The notes under the pieces: model-generated
The model's input: only the letters and a program-made list of their open reading frames with translations
What the model was told of the DNA's origin: nothing
The model's database searches: none
Source of the DNA: JALZKA01 sp963754045
GTDB taxonomy: Bacteria > Actinomycetota > Thermoleophilia > Solirubrobacterales > 70-9
DNA length: 64,000 nucleotides
Reading direction: 5' to 3'
NCBI GenBank assembly: GCA_963754045.1
Contig: CAVWEN010000003.1
Coordinates: 248,001-312,000 of the forward strand
In this document: in pieces, positions 44,777 through 55,111 of the stretch
How positions within the stretch are numbered: the first letter of the stretch is position 1
Layout of the letters: the number at the start of each line of letters is the position of its first letter
Program-made: the position numbers and the translations under genes

Positions 44777-46030
44777 ATGAGCGGTGAACTGACAGAGCTG
44801 CACCTGGCCGACCTCCACGCGAAGGCCGCGGAGGCCGGGGTGGAGGGCTACCGCATGCTTGGGCGCGACGAGTTAATCCAGCGCATCGAGGGCGGTGGCG
44901 AGCGTCCCAAGCGCCGGCGCGGACGGCGGGGTGGACGGCGTGCCCGCGAGCGACTTGCCGATGGTGATGCGCCTGCGCGCGAGCGTCGTGAGCGTGCACC
45001 TCGTGACGACGGCCCCGCCGATGGCGAGCCCGAGGTCACGGAAGAGATCACGGGCGTGCTCGAGATCACCCGCCAGCGCCATGGTTTCCTGCGCATCGAG
45101 GGCTCGGACGACGACGTCTATGTGTCGGCCTCCCAGGTGCGTCGCTGCGAGCTGCGCGCCGGCGACGAGGTGACGGGGCCCGCCAGGGCGCCGCGCCGCG
45201 GCGAGCGCCACCGCGCCCTCGTCCACGTGGACGGCGTGAACGGACGTCCTCCGCAGGAGGAGGGCCGCCGGGACTTCGAGGATCTCACGCCCGCGCGGCC
45301 CTCGCGGCGAATCGAGCTGGGGCCCGAGGCCTCGACGCTCGTCCGGTCGGTGGACCGCCTGGCGCCGCTCGCCTATGGCCAGCGCGTGCTGGTGCGGGCA
45401 GAGCCGCGCTCGGGCAGGACCACACTGCTGCGCGAACTTGCCGTTGCGATCAGCGCGGTCGCTGAGGTCAAGCCGATCGTGCTGCTGATCGACGAGCGCC
45501 CCGAGGAGCTGCCCGCCTGGAAGGAGGCGCTGCCCGAGGCGGACCTCGCGCTCGCCCCGGCCGACCTGGCTCCGCGCGACCAGGTGAGGGTCGCGACGCA
45601 GGCGCTCGAGCGGGCGCTGCGCGCCGCCGAGGCGGGCTCCGACATCGTCGTGATCTGCGACTCGCTCTCCCGCCTTGCCGTGGCCGCCGACGGGGTTGCC
45701 GAGGTAAAGCGGCTTTTCGGCTCAGGACGCGAGACGGCCGAGGACGATTCGGGATCGCTGACCGTGATCGCGACCGTATTCTCCGACGGCGCCGACGAGA
45801 AGGGTGCCGAGCGCGCCGTCGCGACCACCGAGACCTCGCTTGTCACGCTCGACGGCGGACTCGCTGCGGACGGCATCGTGCCGGCTCTTGCGTTCGCGGA
45901 GTGCCGCGCGGTGGGGGAGAGCACCCTCCTCTCGGATGCGGAGCGTGCGGATCTACGCGAGTTGCGGGCGGATCTCGCGGCTCTGGAGCCGCCCGAGGCG
46001 GCCGCTCTGCTGAACGAAAAGCTCGGCTAG
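44777..46030 (+). CDS. Rho-like protein with altered ATP-binding loop
   Basis: A 417-residue Rho homologue. It has the Rho N-terminal domain (LHLADLHAKAAEAG, GRDELIQRI), a basic linker, the RNA-binding cold-shock-like domain (GVLEITRQRHGFLRIEG, VYVSASQVRRCELRAGD) and the RecA-like ATPase core (VLLIDERPEELP, IVVICDSLSRLA, SGSLTVIAT). But the P-loop reads EPRSGRTT, with arginine at 214 in place of the usual lysine, and the R-loop region normally containing 'EEFKGTGNMEL' is replaced by an unrelated sequence. It is therefore probably a paralogue with weak or no ATPase activity, not the main termination factor. Family membership is clear; activity is inferred. Confidence 0.82.
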   Translation: MSGELTELHLADLHAKAAEAGVEGYRMLGRDELIQRIEGGGERPKRRRGRRGGRRARERLADGDAPARERRERAPRDDGPADGEPEVTEEITGVLEITRQRHGFLRIEGSDDDVYVSASQVRRCELRAGDEVTGPARAPRRGERHRALVHVDGVNGRPPQEEGRRDFEDLTPARPSRRIELGPEASTLVRSVDRLAPLAYGQRVLVRAEPRSGRTTLLRELAVAISAVAEVKPIVLLIDERPEELPAWKEALPEADLALAPADLAPRDQVRVATQALERALRAAEAGSDIVVICDSLSRLAVAADGVAEVKRLFGSGRETAEDDSGSLTVIATVFSDGADEKGAERAVATTETSLVTLDGGLAADGIVPALAFAECRAVGESTLLSDAERADLRELRADLAALEPPEAAALLNEKLG

Positions 46031-46491
46031 CGCCGGTAGCTGAGGCGGGCCCAGGAGGGCTCGCGGGAGAGCTCGATCGGCTCGGAGTCACGATCGGGCT
46101 GGACGTAGCCGAAGGTATGGGTGTCGCCGTCGAAGACGACGTCGAGCTCGCCCTCCTTGACTCGCTGGTCGAGCCAGGCGCCGCGGAACACCAGCCGGCG
46201 CAGCCAGTGGACGAGGCTGCGGTTGGCAGGGCCGACCAGTTCGGTCCAGTTGTCGTTGATGTGCTCGCCCAGGGTGGAGTAGGGCTCACGGATCTCGCCG
46301 TTGACTGCCAGCTCGAGCAAATCGTGCAGCTCCTCGCCGGCCAGCCCGTGCTCGACGAAGTCGAGCTTCACCGCCGCTTGCTCGACCCGCTGCGCGAAGT
46401 CCTGTTCGTTGAACGAGAACCGCAGCTCGCCGTACTCCAGGACGTAGTCGGAGCCCGATTCGTAGTTTCCGCGGCGGGTTGCCTTCTCCAT
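46027..46491 (-). CDS. Hypothetical protein
   Basis: About 154 residues from the ATG at 46491; another ATG at 46542 would add 17 residues and neither has a strong ribosome site. The sequence is acidic with many aromatic residues (YVLEYGELRFSFNEQDF, GAWLDQRVKEGELDVVFDGD) and has no membrane segment or family that I recognise. It is convergent with the Rho-like gene and their ends overlap by four bases. Confidence 0.6.
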   Translation of the reverse strand: MEKATRRGNYESGSDYVLEYGELRFSFNEQDFAQRVEQAAVKLDFVEHGLAGEELHDLLELAVNGEIREPYSTLGEHINDNWTELVGPANRSLVHWLRRLVFRGAWLDQRVKEGELDVVFDGDTHTFGYVQPDRDSEPIELSREPSWARLSYRR

Positions 46492-46680
46492 GTTTTGTTC
46501 AGCGTCTCCGATTCCCAAGGTTCGTCGTTCGAGCGCGGCCATCTTGGCGCAGCGGTGATGTTCGCGCTGCCGAGTCTCGCAAGCTGAAAGAGGGTTTGCA
46601 CGCTTCGTAGCGAAGACGGCTCGGTTCGGGAGCCTCAATGAGCGGGGGCGCGGGCGCTTTGGCCGGGGTTGTCGCGGGAG

Positions 46681-47019
46681 ATGAACGAGCTACCCGAGTC
46701 CCATGTCGACCTGCACCCGCGGCTGTGTTCGCTACCGACCGCGACCGTGCTCGGACACCGCACCCGCGTTGCCTGCGGCCTCCGCGCCCGTCTGCTTGGG
46801 CTGGCCGGGCTCGAGCGGCGCGCCGCCGCCGGCGGCCTGCTGATCCCGCGCTGTAGGTCCGTCCACACGGTTGGCATGAGGTTCGCGTTGGATCTCTGGT
46901 TCCTCGACTCCTCGTTTCGGCCGATCGGTCTGCGCAGCGGGGTAAAGCCTGGCCGCATTGCCTGCTCACGCTCGGCCCACGCGGTCCTCGAGCTGCCGAG
47001 CGCGGGAGGGTGGAGCTGA
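46681..47019 (+). CDS. DUF192 family protein
   Basis: A 112-residue DUF192 protein: RARLLGLAGLERR, then the hallmark IPRCRSVHTVGMRFALDLWFLD and a closing AHAVLELPSAG. DUF192 is a small beta fold, often exported; here no leader is visible. I use the ATG at 46681; a TTG at 46669 would add four residues. It shares one base with the start of the response regulator gene. Function unknown. Confidence 0.82.
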   Translation: MNELPESHVDLHPRLCSLPTATVLGHRTRVACGLRARLLGLAGLERRAAAGGLLIPRCRSVHTVGMRFALDLWFLDSSFRPIGLRSGVKPGRIACSRSAHAVLELPSAGGWS

Positions 47020-47732
47020 TGCTGCCGGTGCGTGATGAGCTTGCGACGGTGGTCGTCTGCGAGGACGACGAGGCGACGCTGGAGCTGCTCTGCGACCACC
47101 TGACCGCGGATCGCTTCGAGGCGATCCCCGCGCCTTGCGCGGCCGACGCCCTGCGCCAGTGCCACTACAAGGCGCCGGACATGCTGCTGCTCGACCTCAA
47201 CCTGCCCGACGCCGGCGGCCTCGACGTCCTGCGCGAGATTCGCTCGGCCGAGGCGAGCACGGGCCGCTACGACCGAGACCTGCCGGTGATCGTCTTGAGC
47301 GGACGCGCAAGCGACGTCGAGCGGGTGCGTGGGCTTGAGGCCGGGGCCGACGACTACTTGACCAAGCCGTTCTTCTACCCCGAGCTCTCGGCCAGGATCG
47401 GGACGGTTCTGCGTCGCCGCGGGGCGGAGCGCAACGGACCGGTTCGTGTAGGTGATCTTTCAATCGATCCGGCGCAACGCGAGGTCCGCGTGGACGGACA
47501 GCTGGTCGAGCTCTCCAACAAGGAGTACGAGCTACTGCTCGCCCTGGCGGCTGAGCCGACGCGCGTTTTCACGAAGGCGGAGTTGTTGCGCGACGTCTGG
47601 CAGTTCCGGGCACTCGGGCGCACCCGGACCCTCGACTCGCACGCGAGCCGCTTGCGACGAAAGCTCGATCCCGAGCACCGGCGCTTCATCCAAAACAGCT
47701 GGGGCGTGGGATACAGGCTGGTTCGCGGATGA
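47019..47732 (+). CDS. OmpR-family response regulator
   Basis: A 237-residue regulator: an N-terminal receiver domain (CEDDE acidic pair at 14-18, phospho-acceptor Asp59 in LLLDLNLP, lysine in YLTKPF) and a C-terminal winged helix (ELSNKEYELLLALA, RTLDSHASRLRRKL, WGVGYRLV). The ATG at 47019 overlaps the DUF192 stop. Its partner is the kinase gene that overlaps its end. Target genes unknown; the cpaB-like gene directly downstream suggests pili. Confidence 0.93.
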   Translation: MLPVRDELATVVVCEDDEATLELLCDHLTADRFEAIPAPCAADALRQCHYKAPDMLLLDLNLPDAGGLDVLREIRSAEASTGRYDRDLPVIVLSGRASDVERVRGLEAGADDYLTKPFFYPELSARIGTVLRRRGAERNGPVRVGDLSIDPAQREVRVDGQLVELSNKEYELLLALAAEPTRVFTKAELLRDVWQFRALGRTRTLDSHASRLRRKLDPEHRRFIQNSWGVGYRLVRG

Positions 47733-48391
47733 ACGCCGAGGTCTTTGGCTCGCTCTGGCCCTTCGCGGCGACGATGGCGAGCGTCGCGATCGTCGCCCAT
47801 GTCCACCAACGCCGCCGGCGTCGCGCCCTGAACGCCCGGCTACACGAGCTGCGCCGCCCGCTGCAGGCGCTGGCGCTCTCCTGGTCGCCGGCACTACGTG
47901 GGCCCGACCAGCTCGAGCTGGCGCTTGCTGCCCTCCGAGACCTCGACCTGGAGGTCAACGGCGGCGTCCCGGATCTTCAGCGGCGAGGGCTCGACGCGCG
48001 CGCCGCGGTGACCGCCGCGATCGATCGGGCTCAGCCTTTGGCGGCACGGTTCAGGCGCCGGGTCCTGATGCGATGGGAATGCGGCCACAGCGTCGCTGAC
48101 GCCAATCCCCTGCTCCTCGCGCAGGCCCTCGACAACCTGATCGACAACGCACTCCGTCACGGCCGGGGCGACGTGATTGTGCGCGGCACCCTCGCTGAAG
48201 GGCGCCTTCGCCTCGCCGTCGCCGACGAGGGCGCAGCATCCACGACGCACCGGGGGCGCGACCCGCGCCACGGTCACGGTATGGAGATCGCGAGGTCGGC
48301 TGTCGGCGGCAGCCACGGTCGCCTGCGCCTGGTCACAGGCGAACGCGGAAGCGTCGCGTCGCTCGACCTGCCGCTCGCCCCGGACCGGTGA
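47729..48391 (+). CDS. Short histidine kinase without sensor domain
   Basis: A 220-residue kinase, far shorter than usual. One membrane helix (about 8-25) leads straight to the dimerisation region LHELRRPLQAL with phospho-acceptor His39, and then an ATP-binding domain with the N box LAQALDNLIDNALRHG and a compact G-box region (GRDPRHGHGMEIARSAV). There is no extracellular or PAS domain, so it may need a partner for sensing. The start overlaps the regulator stop by four bases. Confidence 0.85.
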   Translation: MNAEVFGSLWPFAATMASVAIVAHVHQRRRRRALNARLHELRRPLQALALSWSPALRGPDQLELALAALRDLDLEVNGGVPDLQRRGLDARAAVTAAIDRAQPLAARFRRRVLMRWECGHSVADANPLLLAQALDNLIDNALRHGRGDVIVRGTLAEGRLRLAVADEGAASTTHRGRDPRHGHGMEIARSAVGGSHGRLRLVTGERGSVASLDLPLAPDR

Positions 48392-49047
48392 GCAGCCGCA
48401 CACGCTCGATCGTCTTCGCGGCGGGTGCCATCGTGTGTGCAGCGCTAGCGGCGGCAAGCGCTGGGAGCTACGCGTCGGGGGTGGGAGAGCGCTATGGCCC
48501 ACTTCGAGTCGTGGTGGTGAGTCGCACCACGCTTCCCCGCGGTGCGCGGTTCGATGGCAAGCTCATCCGCGAGGCGTTGGAGGCGAGGCAGGTCCCCGAG
48601 TCGTTCGCCCCCGCCGACGCACTGCTCGATCCACGCGCAGCGATGGGCTCGGAGTTGGCGCTAGAGCTGCCCGAGGGTTCGTATCTGACGGCCTCCGCGC
48701 TTCGAAGCAATGACGAGCCTCGCGCGCGGCGGCCCAACGCCACGCCGTCCGGAGCGAGCCCGGTGGAGATCACGGTCACGGGCGCCGGCGCGCTGGAGCA
48801 GGCTCGCCCGGGGGCCGACCCCCGAGTCGATGTCGTGGTGTCGGGCGATCCCGGGCCTGGGCCGCGGGCGGGGCGGACCTATGTGGCCGCCTCGGATGTA
48901 CTGCTCCTGGCTCTGCGTCGCGCTCGGGCTGAGGTGGGTGGCGGCGCCGATCGCTGGGTCGCGACGCTGGCGCTGTCGCGTTCCGAGGCGCTGCGACTCA
49001 TTCGCGCCGAGGGCTACGCCCGCTCGATCCGGCTACTGGCCGGGTGA
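48388..49047 (+). CDS. SAF-domain pilus assembly protein (CpaB/RcpC-like)
   Basis: A 219-residue protein with an N-terminal membrane helix (about 9-30) and an SAF domain (VVVVSRTTLPRGARFDGKLIR...). CpaB/RcpC proteins work in the cell envelope in assembly of Flp/Tad pili. GTG start overlapping the kinase stop. The other tad genes lie 3.4 kb downstream, beyond the marR, lon and NTF2-like genes, so the locus is split. Its end overlaps the convergent marR gene by 15 bases. Confidence 0.75.
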   Translation: MSSRTRSIVFAAGAIVCAALAAASAGSYASGVGERYGPLRVVVVSRTTLPRGARFDGKLIREALEARQVPESFAPADALLDPRAAMGSELALELPEGSYLTASALRSNDEPRARRPNATPSGASPVEITVTGAGALEQARPGADPRVDVVVSGDPGPGPRAGRTYVAASDVLLLALRRARAEVGGGADRWVATLALSRSEALRLIRAEGYARSIRLLAG

Positions 49048-49512
49048 GCGGGACTCGCTGCAGGCGTGCGACGAGACCCTGACCAGGAGGCCGTGGAGAA
49101 GCTCTCGTTCCTTCGGTCCGAGGGGCTCGAGCAGCTCGCGTTCGGTTGCCTGGGCCGCGGCGTCGGCCTTCGCGAGAGCGCGCTTGCCGGTGGTGGTGAG
49201 CCCGACGAGGTGGCGCCGGCGATCGGCCGGGTCGCGCACGCGAGCCAGCAATCCGCCGGACTCAAGGTTGTCGAGCAGGCCGACGAGGTTGGAGGGGTGG
49301 ATGCGAAGCGCGCGGGCAAGGCCGAGCTGGGTCTCGCCGCCGGTGTGAGCGAGCTGGTGGAGCACGGCGAACTCCTGCGGACCGATTCCCATTCGCTCCA
49401 GCGCCGTGCGAAGTCGGGAACGCGCGATCTGGGCGAGCCGCACGAAAAGCAGCCCGCAGGCCGGCCCGGAGGGAACCTCCGCTTCAGTGGCGACATTCGT
49501 ATAGCCCGGCAT
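49033..49512 (-). CDS. MarR-family transcriptional regulator
   Basis: A 159-residue winged-helix regulator. MGIGPQEFAVLHQLA, then the helix-turn-helix ETQLGLARALRIHPSNLVGLLDNLESGGLL and the wing VRDPADRRRHLVGLTTTGK are typical MarR features. Its start codon lies within a palindrome shared with lon, so it very likely represses itself and may control lon. The inducing signal is unknown. Confidence 0.92.
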   Translation of the reverse strand: MPGYTNVATEAEVPSGPACGLLFVRLAQIARSRLRTALERMGIGPQEFAVLHQLAHTGGETQLGLARALRIHPSNLVGLLDNLESGGLLARVRDPADRRRHLVGLTTTGKRALAKADAAAQATERELLEPLGPKERELLHGLLVRVSSHACSESRSPGQ

Positions 49513-49535
49513 AACGATTAGCTATCATAACCGTT

Positions 49536-49537
<2 letters not shown>
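49511..49537. promoter_or_regulatory. Palindromic operator between marR and lon
   Basis: Arms ATAACGATTA and TAACCGTTAT (nine of ten positions complementary) flank GCTATCA. The start codons of both divergent genes overlap the arms. Size and location fit a MarR dimer site. Confidence 0.7.
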
Positions 49538-51821
<2,284 letters not shown>

Positions 51822-51842
51822 CGTCGCGCAGCGGCGATAGCG

Positions 51843-52250
51843 CTAGTCCGCAAGACCGGCAGCCGCGAGAGCTTCGGCTTCGGATTCGTATGTGTGCGCC
51901 CACGCCAGCTTGCCGTCGCGAAACCCGGCGACCCACGCAAGGGCGACCTTGACTTCGACTCCGCTCGCCAAGCCCCTCGCGTGCAGACCACCCTTGACGA
52001 ACACACGGTCGTCGGGTGCCGAGTGGACCTCGTCGAGCCGGATCTCGATGCCGTCCCAAGTCAAGTCGACTTCCCGGAAGTACTCACGCAGCCCTTCGCG
52101 CCCGCGGTAGGTAGTCGCCTCCAGCAATCTGGCGGTATAGGGGACGAACTCGAAATCCGAAGTGGTCGCCTCGAGCAGGACGTCGATATCCCGCTGGTTG
52201 AACGCGGCTATCCAGCGCTCGACCACTACCCGGCTTTGCTCGGACACCAT
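51843..52250 (-). CDS. SnoaL/NTF2-like protein
   Basis: A 135-residue SnoaL-type protein: VVVERWIAAFNQRDIDVLLEAT, then FEFVPYTA, GREGLREYFREVDLTWDG and a final FRDGKLAWAHTYES. The third NTF2-like protein in the window; the three are not close copies. Ligand unknown. It is convergent with lon and divergent from cpaF. Confidence 0.82.
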   Translation of the reverse strand: MVSEQSRVVVERWIAAFNQRDIDVLLEATTSDFEFVPYTARLLEATTYRGREGLREYFREVDLTWDGIEIRLDEVHSAPDDRVFVKGGLHARGLASGVEVKVALAWVAGFRDGKLAWAHTYESEAEALAAAGLAD

Positions 52251-52435
52251 GCGCAGTATCCAGAAGCTCCGAGGGCAGCGTTGCCACGGCCGGGGTTGTT
52301 GAGGGCATCGATTCGGTTGAGCGCAACAGCCTCGCCCTGATCTCGTCGCTGCGCGAGCGGCTCGTCGCCGCGCGACGGGTCCGAGCCGCGGCGGGTGAGC
52401 CGGCAGGGTCGATCACCGAATCGGTCCGCGTTCTG

Positions 52436-53437
52436 GTGGATCGCGAGGCGGCCGCGCTGCCGGCGAGCAGGCGCGCCGAGCTCGCCCGGCTGCTTGAGCG
52501 CGAGACGGTCGGCCTCGGCCCGCTGGAGGAGCTGCTTGCCGACCCGGCGGTCGAGGAGGTGATGGTCAACCGTCACGATCGGGTCTACGTGGAGCGGGCG
52601 GGCACCGTTGCGCCCGCCCGGGTCAGCTTCGACGGTCCCGAGGCCGTTCGCGCCACGATTGAGCGAATCCTCGCGCCGACCGGTCGCCGGGTGGACGAGC
52701 TCTCGCCGATGGCCGACGCCCGCCTGGCGGACGGATCGAGGGTGAACGTCGTGGTTCCTCCTCTAGCGGTGGACGGGCCTGCGATCTCGATCCGCCGGTT
52801 CGGGCTCAAGCGGCCAGGCCCGGACGAGCTTCGGGCCAGCGGGTCTCTGCCCGCGCCTGCGGCAGCGGTGCTCGAAGCCGCTGTACGCGCTCGTCGCACT
52901 GTGCTGGTCAGCGGCGGGACTGGCTCAGGCAAGACGACGCTGCTGAACGCAGTGTCGGCCTGGATCGCGCCAGCCGAGCGGGTGATCACGATTGAGGACG
53001 CCGCCGAGCTGCAGTTGCGCCAGCCGCACGTGGTGCGCCTGGAGAGCCGCCCCGCGTCGGTCGAGGGAAGGGGGGAGGTGACGGTTCGCGACCTCCTTCG
53101 CAACGCCCTGCGGATGCGCCCCGATCGGATCGTCATCGGCGAGGTACGCGGACCCGAGGCGCTCGACCTGCTGAGTGCCCTGAACACGGGCCACGACGGT
53201 GCGCTGTCCACCGTGCACGCGAACTCGCCAGAGGACGCGCTTCGCAGGCTGGAGACGCTGGCGTTGATGGCGGGCGTTGGGCTTCCCCACGATGCGATTC
53301 GCGAACAGCTCTCGCGCGGTGTCGACATCGTCGCCCACCTGCGCCGCGAGGCCGACGGCAAGCGGCGCGTCACCGAGGTGTCCGAGGTCGGGGGCGACGA
53401 AGGATCGTTGGCCGTCAGGAAGCTGTGGCGGGCGTGA
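52436..53437 (+). CDS. cpaF: Tad secretion ATPase CpaF/TadA (start uncertain)
   Basis: A hexameric type II/IV secretion ATPase that drives Flp/Tad pilus assembly. From GTG at 52436: EELLADPAVEEVMVN, Walker A GGTGSGKTT (160-168), Asp box with IEDAAEL, Walker B RIVIGEVRGPEALD, and the STVHANSPEDALRRLE histidine box. Family-like sequence continues upstream in the same frame (LRERLVAARRVRAAAGEP, then TESVRVLVDRE), but no ATG, GTG or TTG exists in frame back to the stop at 52199. The true start may be an unusual codon such as CTG or ATC. Confidence 0.88.
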   Translation: MDREAAALPASRRAELARLLERETVGLGPLEELLADPAVEEVMVNRHDRVYVERAGTVAPARVSFDGPEAVRATIERILAPTGRRVDELSPMADARLADGSRVNVVVPPLAVDGPAISIRRFGLKRPGPDELRASGSLPAPAAAVLEAAVRARRTVLVSGGTGSGKTTLLNAVSAWIAPAERVITIEDAAELQLRQPHVVRLESRPASVEGRGEVTVRDLLRNALRMRPDRIVIGEVRGPEALDLLSALNTGHDGALSTVHANSPEDALRRLETLALMAGVGLPHDAIREQLSRGVDIVAHLRREADGKRRVTEVSEVGGDEGSLAVRKLWRA

Positions 53438-54291
53438 AGCAGGCGCCAACGCTGGTCCCGGTGTTGCTCGCGGCTGTCGCTGGCGGGTTGGTCGCCCTCA
53501 CGCTGAGGGAGCTTTTGCGGGCGACGCCGTCGCTTGCGCGCTGGCTGACCGAAGCGGTCGAGCCGCTCCGTCGCGCCGGCACCGAGGGCTACGAGGCGAG
53601 CGAGGTTGAGCGAAGGCGCCTTGGAGTGATCGGAGCCATCGTGCTGATCGTTGTGGGCGGCTGGCTCGCGGGCCCCGCAGGGGCGCTACCGCTGGGCGTG
53701 GCTGGCCCCGCGACTGTGGCCTGGTTGTTCTCAACGCGGGCCGACCGCTATCGGCGCGGGGTCGAACACGGGCTCCCCGCGCTCGCGACGGCCACGGCGG
53801 ACGCACTGGCGGCCGGTCGTTCAGCGCGTGCCGCACTCCTCGGCGCCGGGTGCTCCCTCGAGGGGCCTGCCTCCGCCGAACTCGCAAGGGTTGCCGCCGA
53901 CCTCGATCTCGGTGCCTCGCTGAGCGATGCGCTGGGGGACCTGCGTGTCCGTGTCGCCTCGCCGCGCGTTGACGCTTTCGCGGCCGCCATGCTCTCGCAG
54001 CGGGTCGCCGGTGGCGATCTGGTGGCGGTGCTGCGCCGCTTCGCAGCGGCGGCAAGGGAGCGTGCGCACGTCGAGTCCGAAGCCCGCTCGGCCACGGCCC
54101 AGGCGCGCTTCACCGGCCTGTTAGTGGTTGCGATGCCTGCTGGTGCAGCCCTCCTGGCCGAGTTGCTCGCGCCCGGGTTTGTTGCGGGGCTGCTGGCTAA
54201 CCCGACATCGTTGGCATTACTCGGCGCCGCCGGGGCCCTCCAGCTCGCGGGCTTTGCGGCGATTCGGCGACTGGGCCGGGTGAGGGCGTAA
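53434..54291 (+). CDS. tadB: Tad pilus membrane protein TadB (T2SF domain)
   Basis: A 285-residue inner-membrane platform protein of the type II secretion F family. N-terminal helix, two central hydrophobic segments, the soluble GspF domain (ALATATADALAAGRSARAAL, then SPRVDAFAAAMLSQRVAGGDL) and two C-terminal helices. I chose the GTG at 53434, which overlaps the cpaF stop by four bases; a GTG nine bases earlier is possible. Confidence 0.85.
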   Translation: MKQAPTLVPVLLAAVAGGLVALTLRELLRATPSLARWLTEAVEPLRRAGTEGYEASEVERRRLGVIGAIVLIVVGGWLAGPAGALPLGVAGPATVAWLFSTRADRYRRGVEHGLPALATATADALAAGRSARAALLGAGCSLEGPASAELARVAADLDLGASLSDALGDLRVRVASPRVDAFAAAMLSQRVAGGDLVAVLRRFAAAARERAHVESEARSATAQARFTGLLVVAMPAGAALLAELLAPGFVAGLLANPTSLALLGAAGALQLAGFAAIRRLGRVRA

Positions 54292-54323
54292 GCCCGCTGC
54301 TGGCCGCGGCGTCGGGCGCGCTG

Positions 54324-55040
54324 GTGTTCGCCGTCGCCTGGGAGTTCGCGGGCTCGGCTGCCGGCGCGCGGTTTCACGCGTTTGCGGCGTGGGGGTGGGC
54401 CCGCGGGTTTCCCTCCCGGCGCTTCGGCTTCGAGCGGATCGTCGGCTGCGCTACTGGCGGTTCGCTGGCGGTGCTGTGTCTGCCCGTGGTGCCAGGCCGA
54501 ATGGCTCCGTTCCTGCTGCTGGGCGGGCTCGCGGCTGGCCTACTGGGGCCGGACGCATGGCAGGAACGCAAAGCGAGACGCCGCGCCCGGGCGTTCACCG
54601 CGGCCCTGCCCGACGCCCTGGACCTGATCGCCGTCGGCGTGGCCGCCGGGCGGACGCCGATCGCGATGCTGGGCGAAATCGGCAGGGCGGGCGAGGGTGT
54701 GCTGGCCGAGGAACTGGCGAACGTTGCGGCCGCCGCCGATTGCGGCACGACCCAGCAGGAGGCACTTGCCGAGCTGCGCGACCGCGTCGGCGCTCCCGCG
54801 CTCGGCGCCCTGACGATGGCAATGGAGCGCTCCCAGCGCTACGGCTCACCCCTGGCCGAGCAGCTCCACGCACAGGCAGCCGACCTGAGGGTGGACGAGC
54901 GACGCCGCATCGGTGAGCAGGCGGCGCGAGCTGCGCCCAAGATCCAGCTCGTCGTAGCGATGGTTCTCGTACCGTCGGTCTTGCTCGCGATCGCGGCGGC
55001 GATCGTCGCGCACTCGGACGCACTGTTCGGTGGTATCTAG
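54324..55040 (+). CDS. tadC: Tad pilus membrane protein TadC (T2SF domain)
   Basis: A 238-residue partner of TadB: hydrophobic N-terminus, F-domain core (FTAALPDALDLIAVGVAAGR, then GALTMAMERSQRYGSPLAEQ, RIGEQAARAAPKIQLVVAMV) and a last membrane helix. It probably assembles with TadB under the CpaF ATPase. Start GTG at 54324 is the first standard codon; the frame is open a little further upstream with family-like residues. No pilin, TadE/F or prepilin peptidase follows. Confidence 0.84.
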   Translation: MFAVAWEFAGSAAGARFHAFAAWGWARGFPSRRFGFERIVGCATGGSLAVLCLPVVPGRMAPFLLLGGLAAGLLGPDAWQERKARRRARAFTAALPDALDLIAVGVAAGRTPIAMLGEIGRAGEGVLAEELANVAAAADCGTTQQEALAELRDRVGAPALGALTMAMERSQRYGSPLAEQLHAQAADLRVDERRRIGEQAARAAPKIQLVVAMVLVPSVLLAIAAAIVAHSDALFGGI

Positions 55041-55111
55041 CGCGCGCCGGCCCTGGGAGCGAGACGGCGCAGGCGGGGGTTCAAGCTCGCCGGCGGCGGG
55101 CTGCTCGTTTG

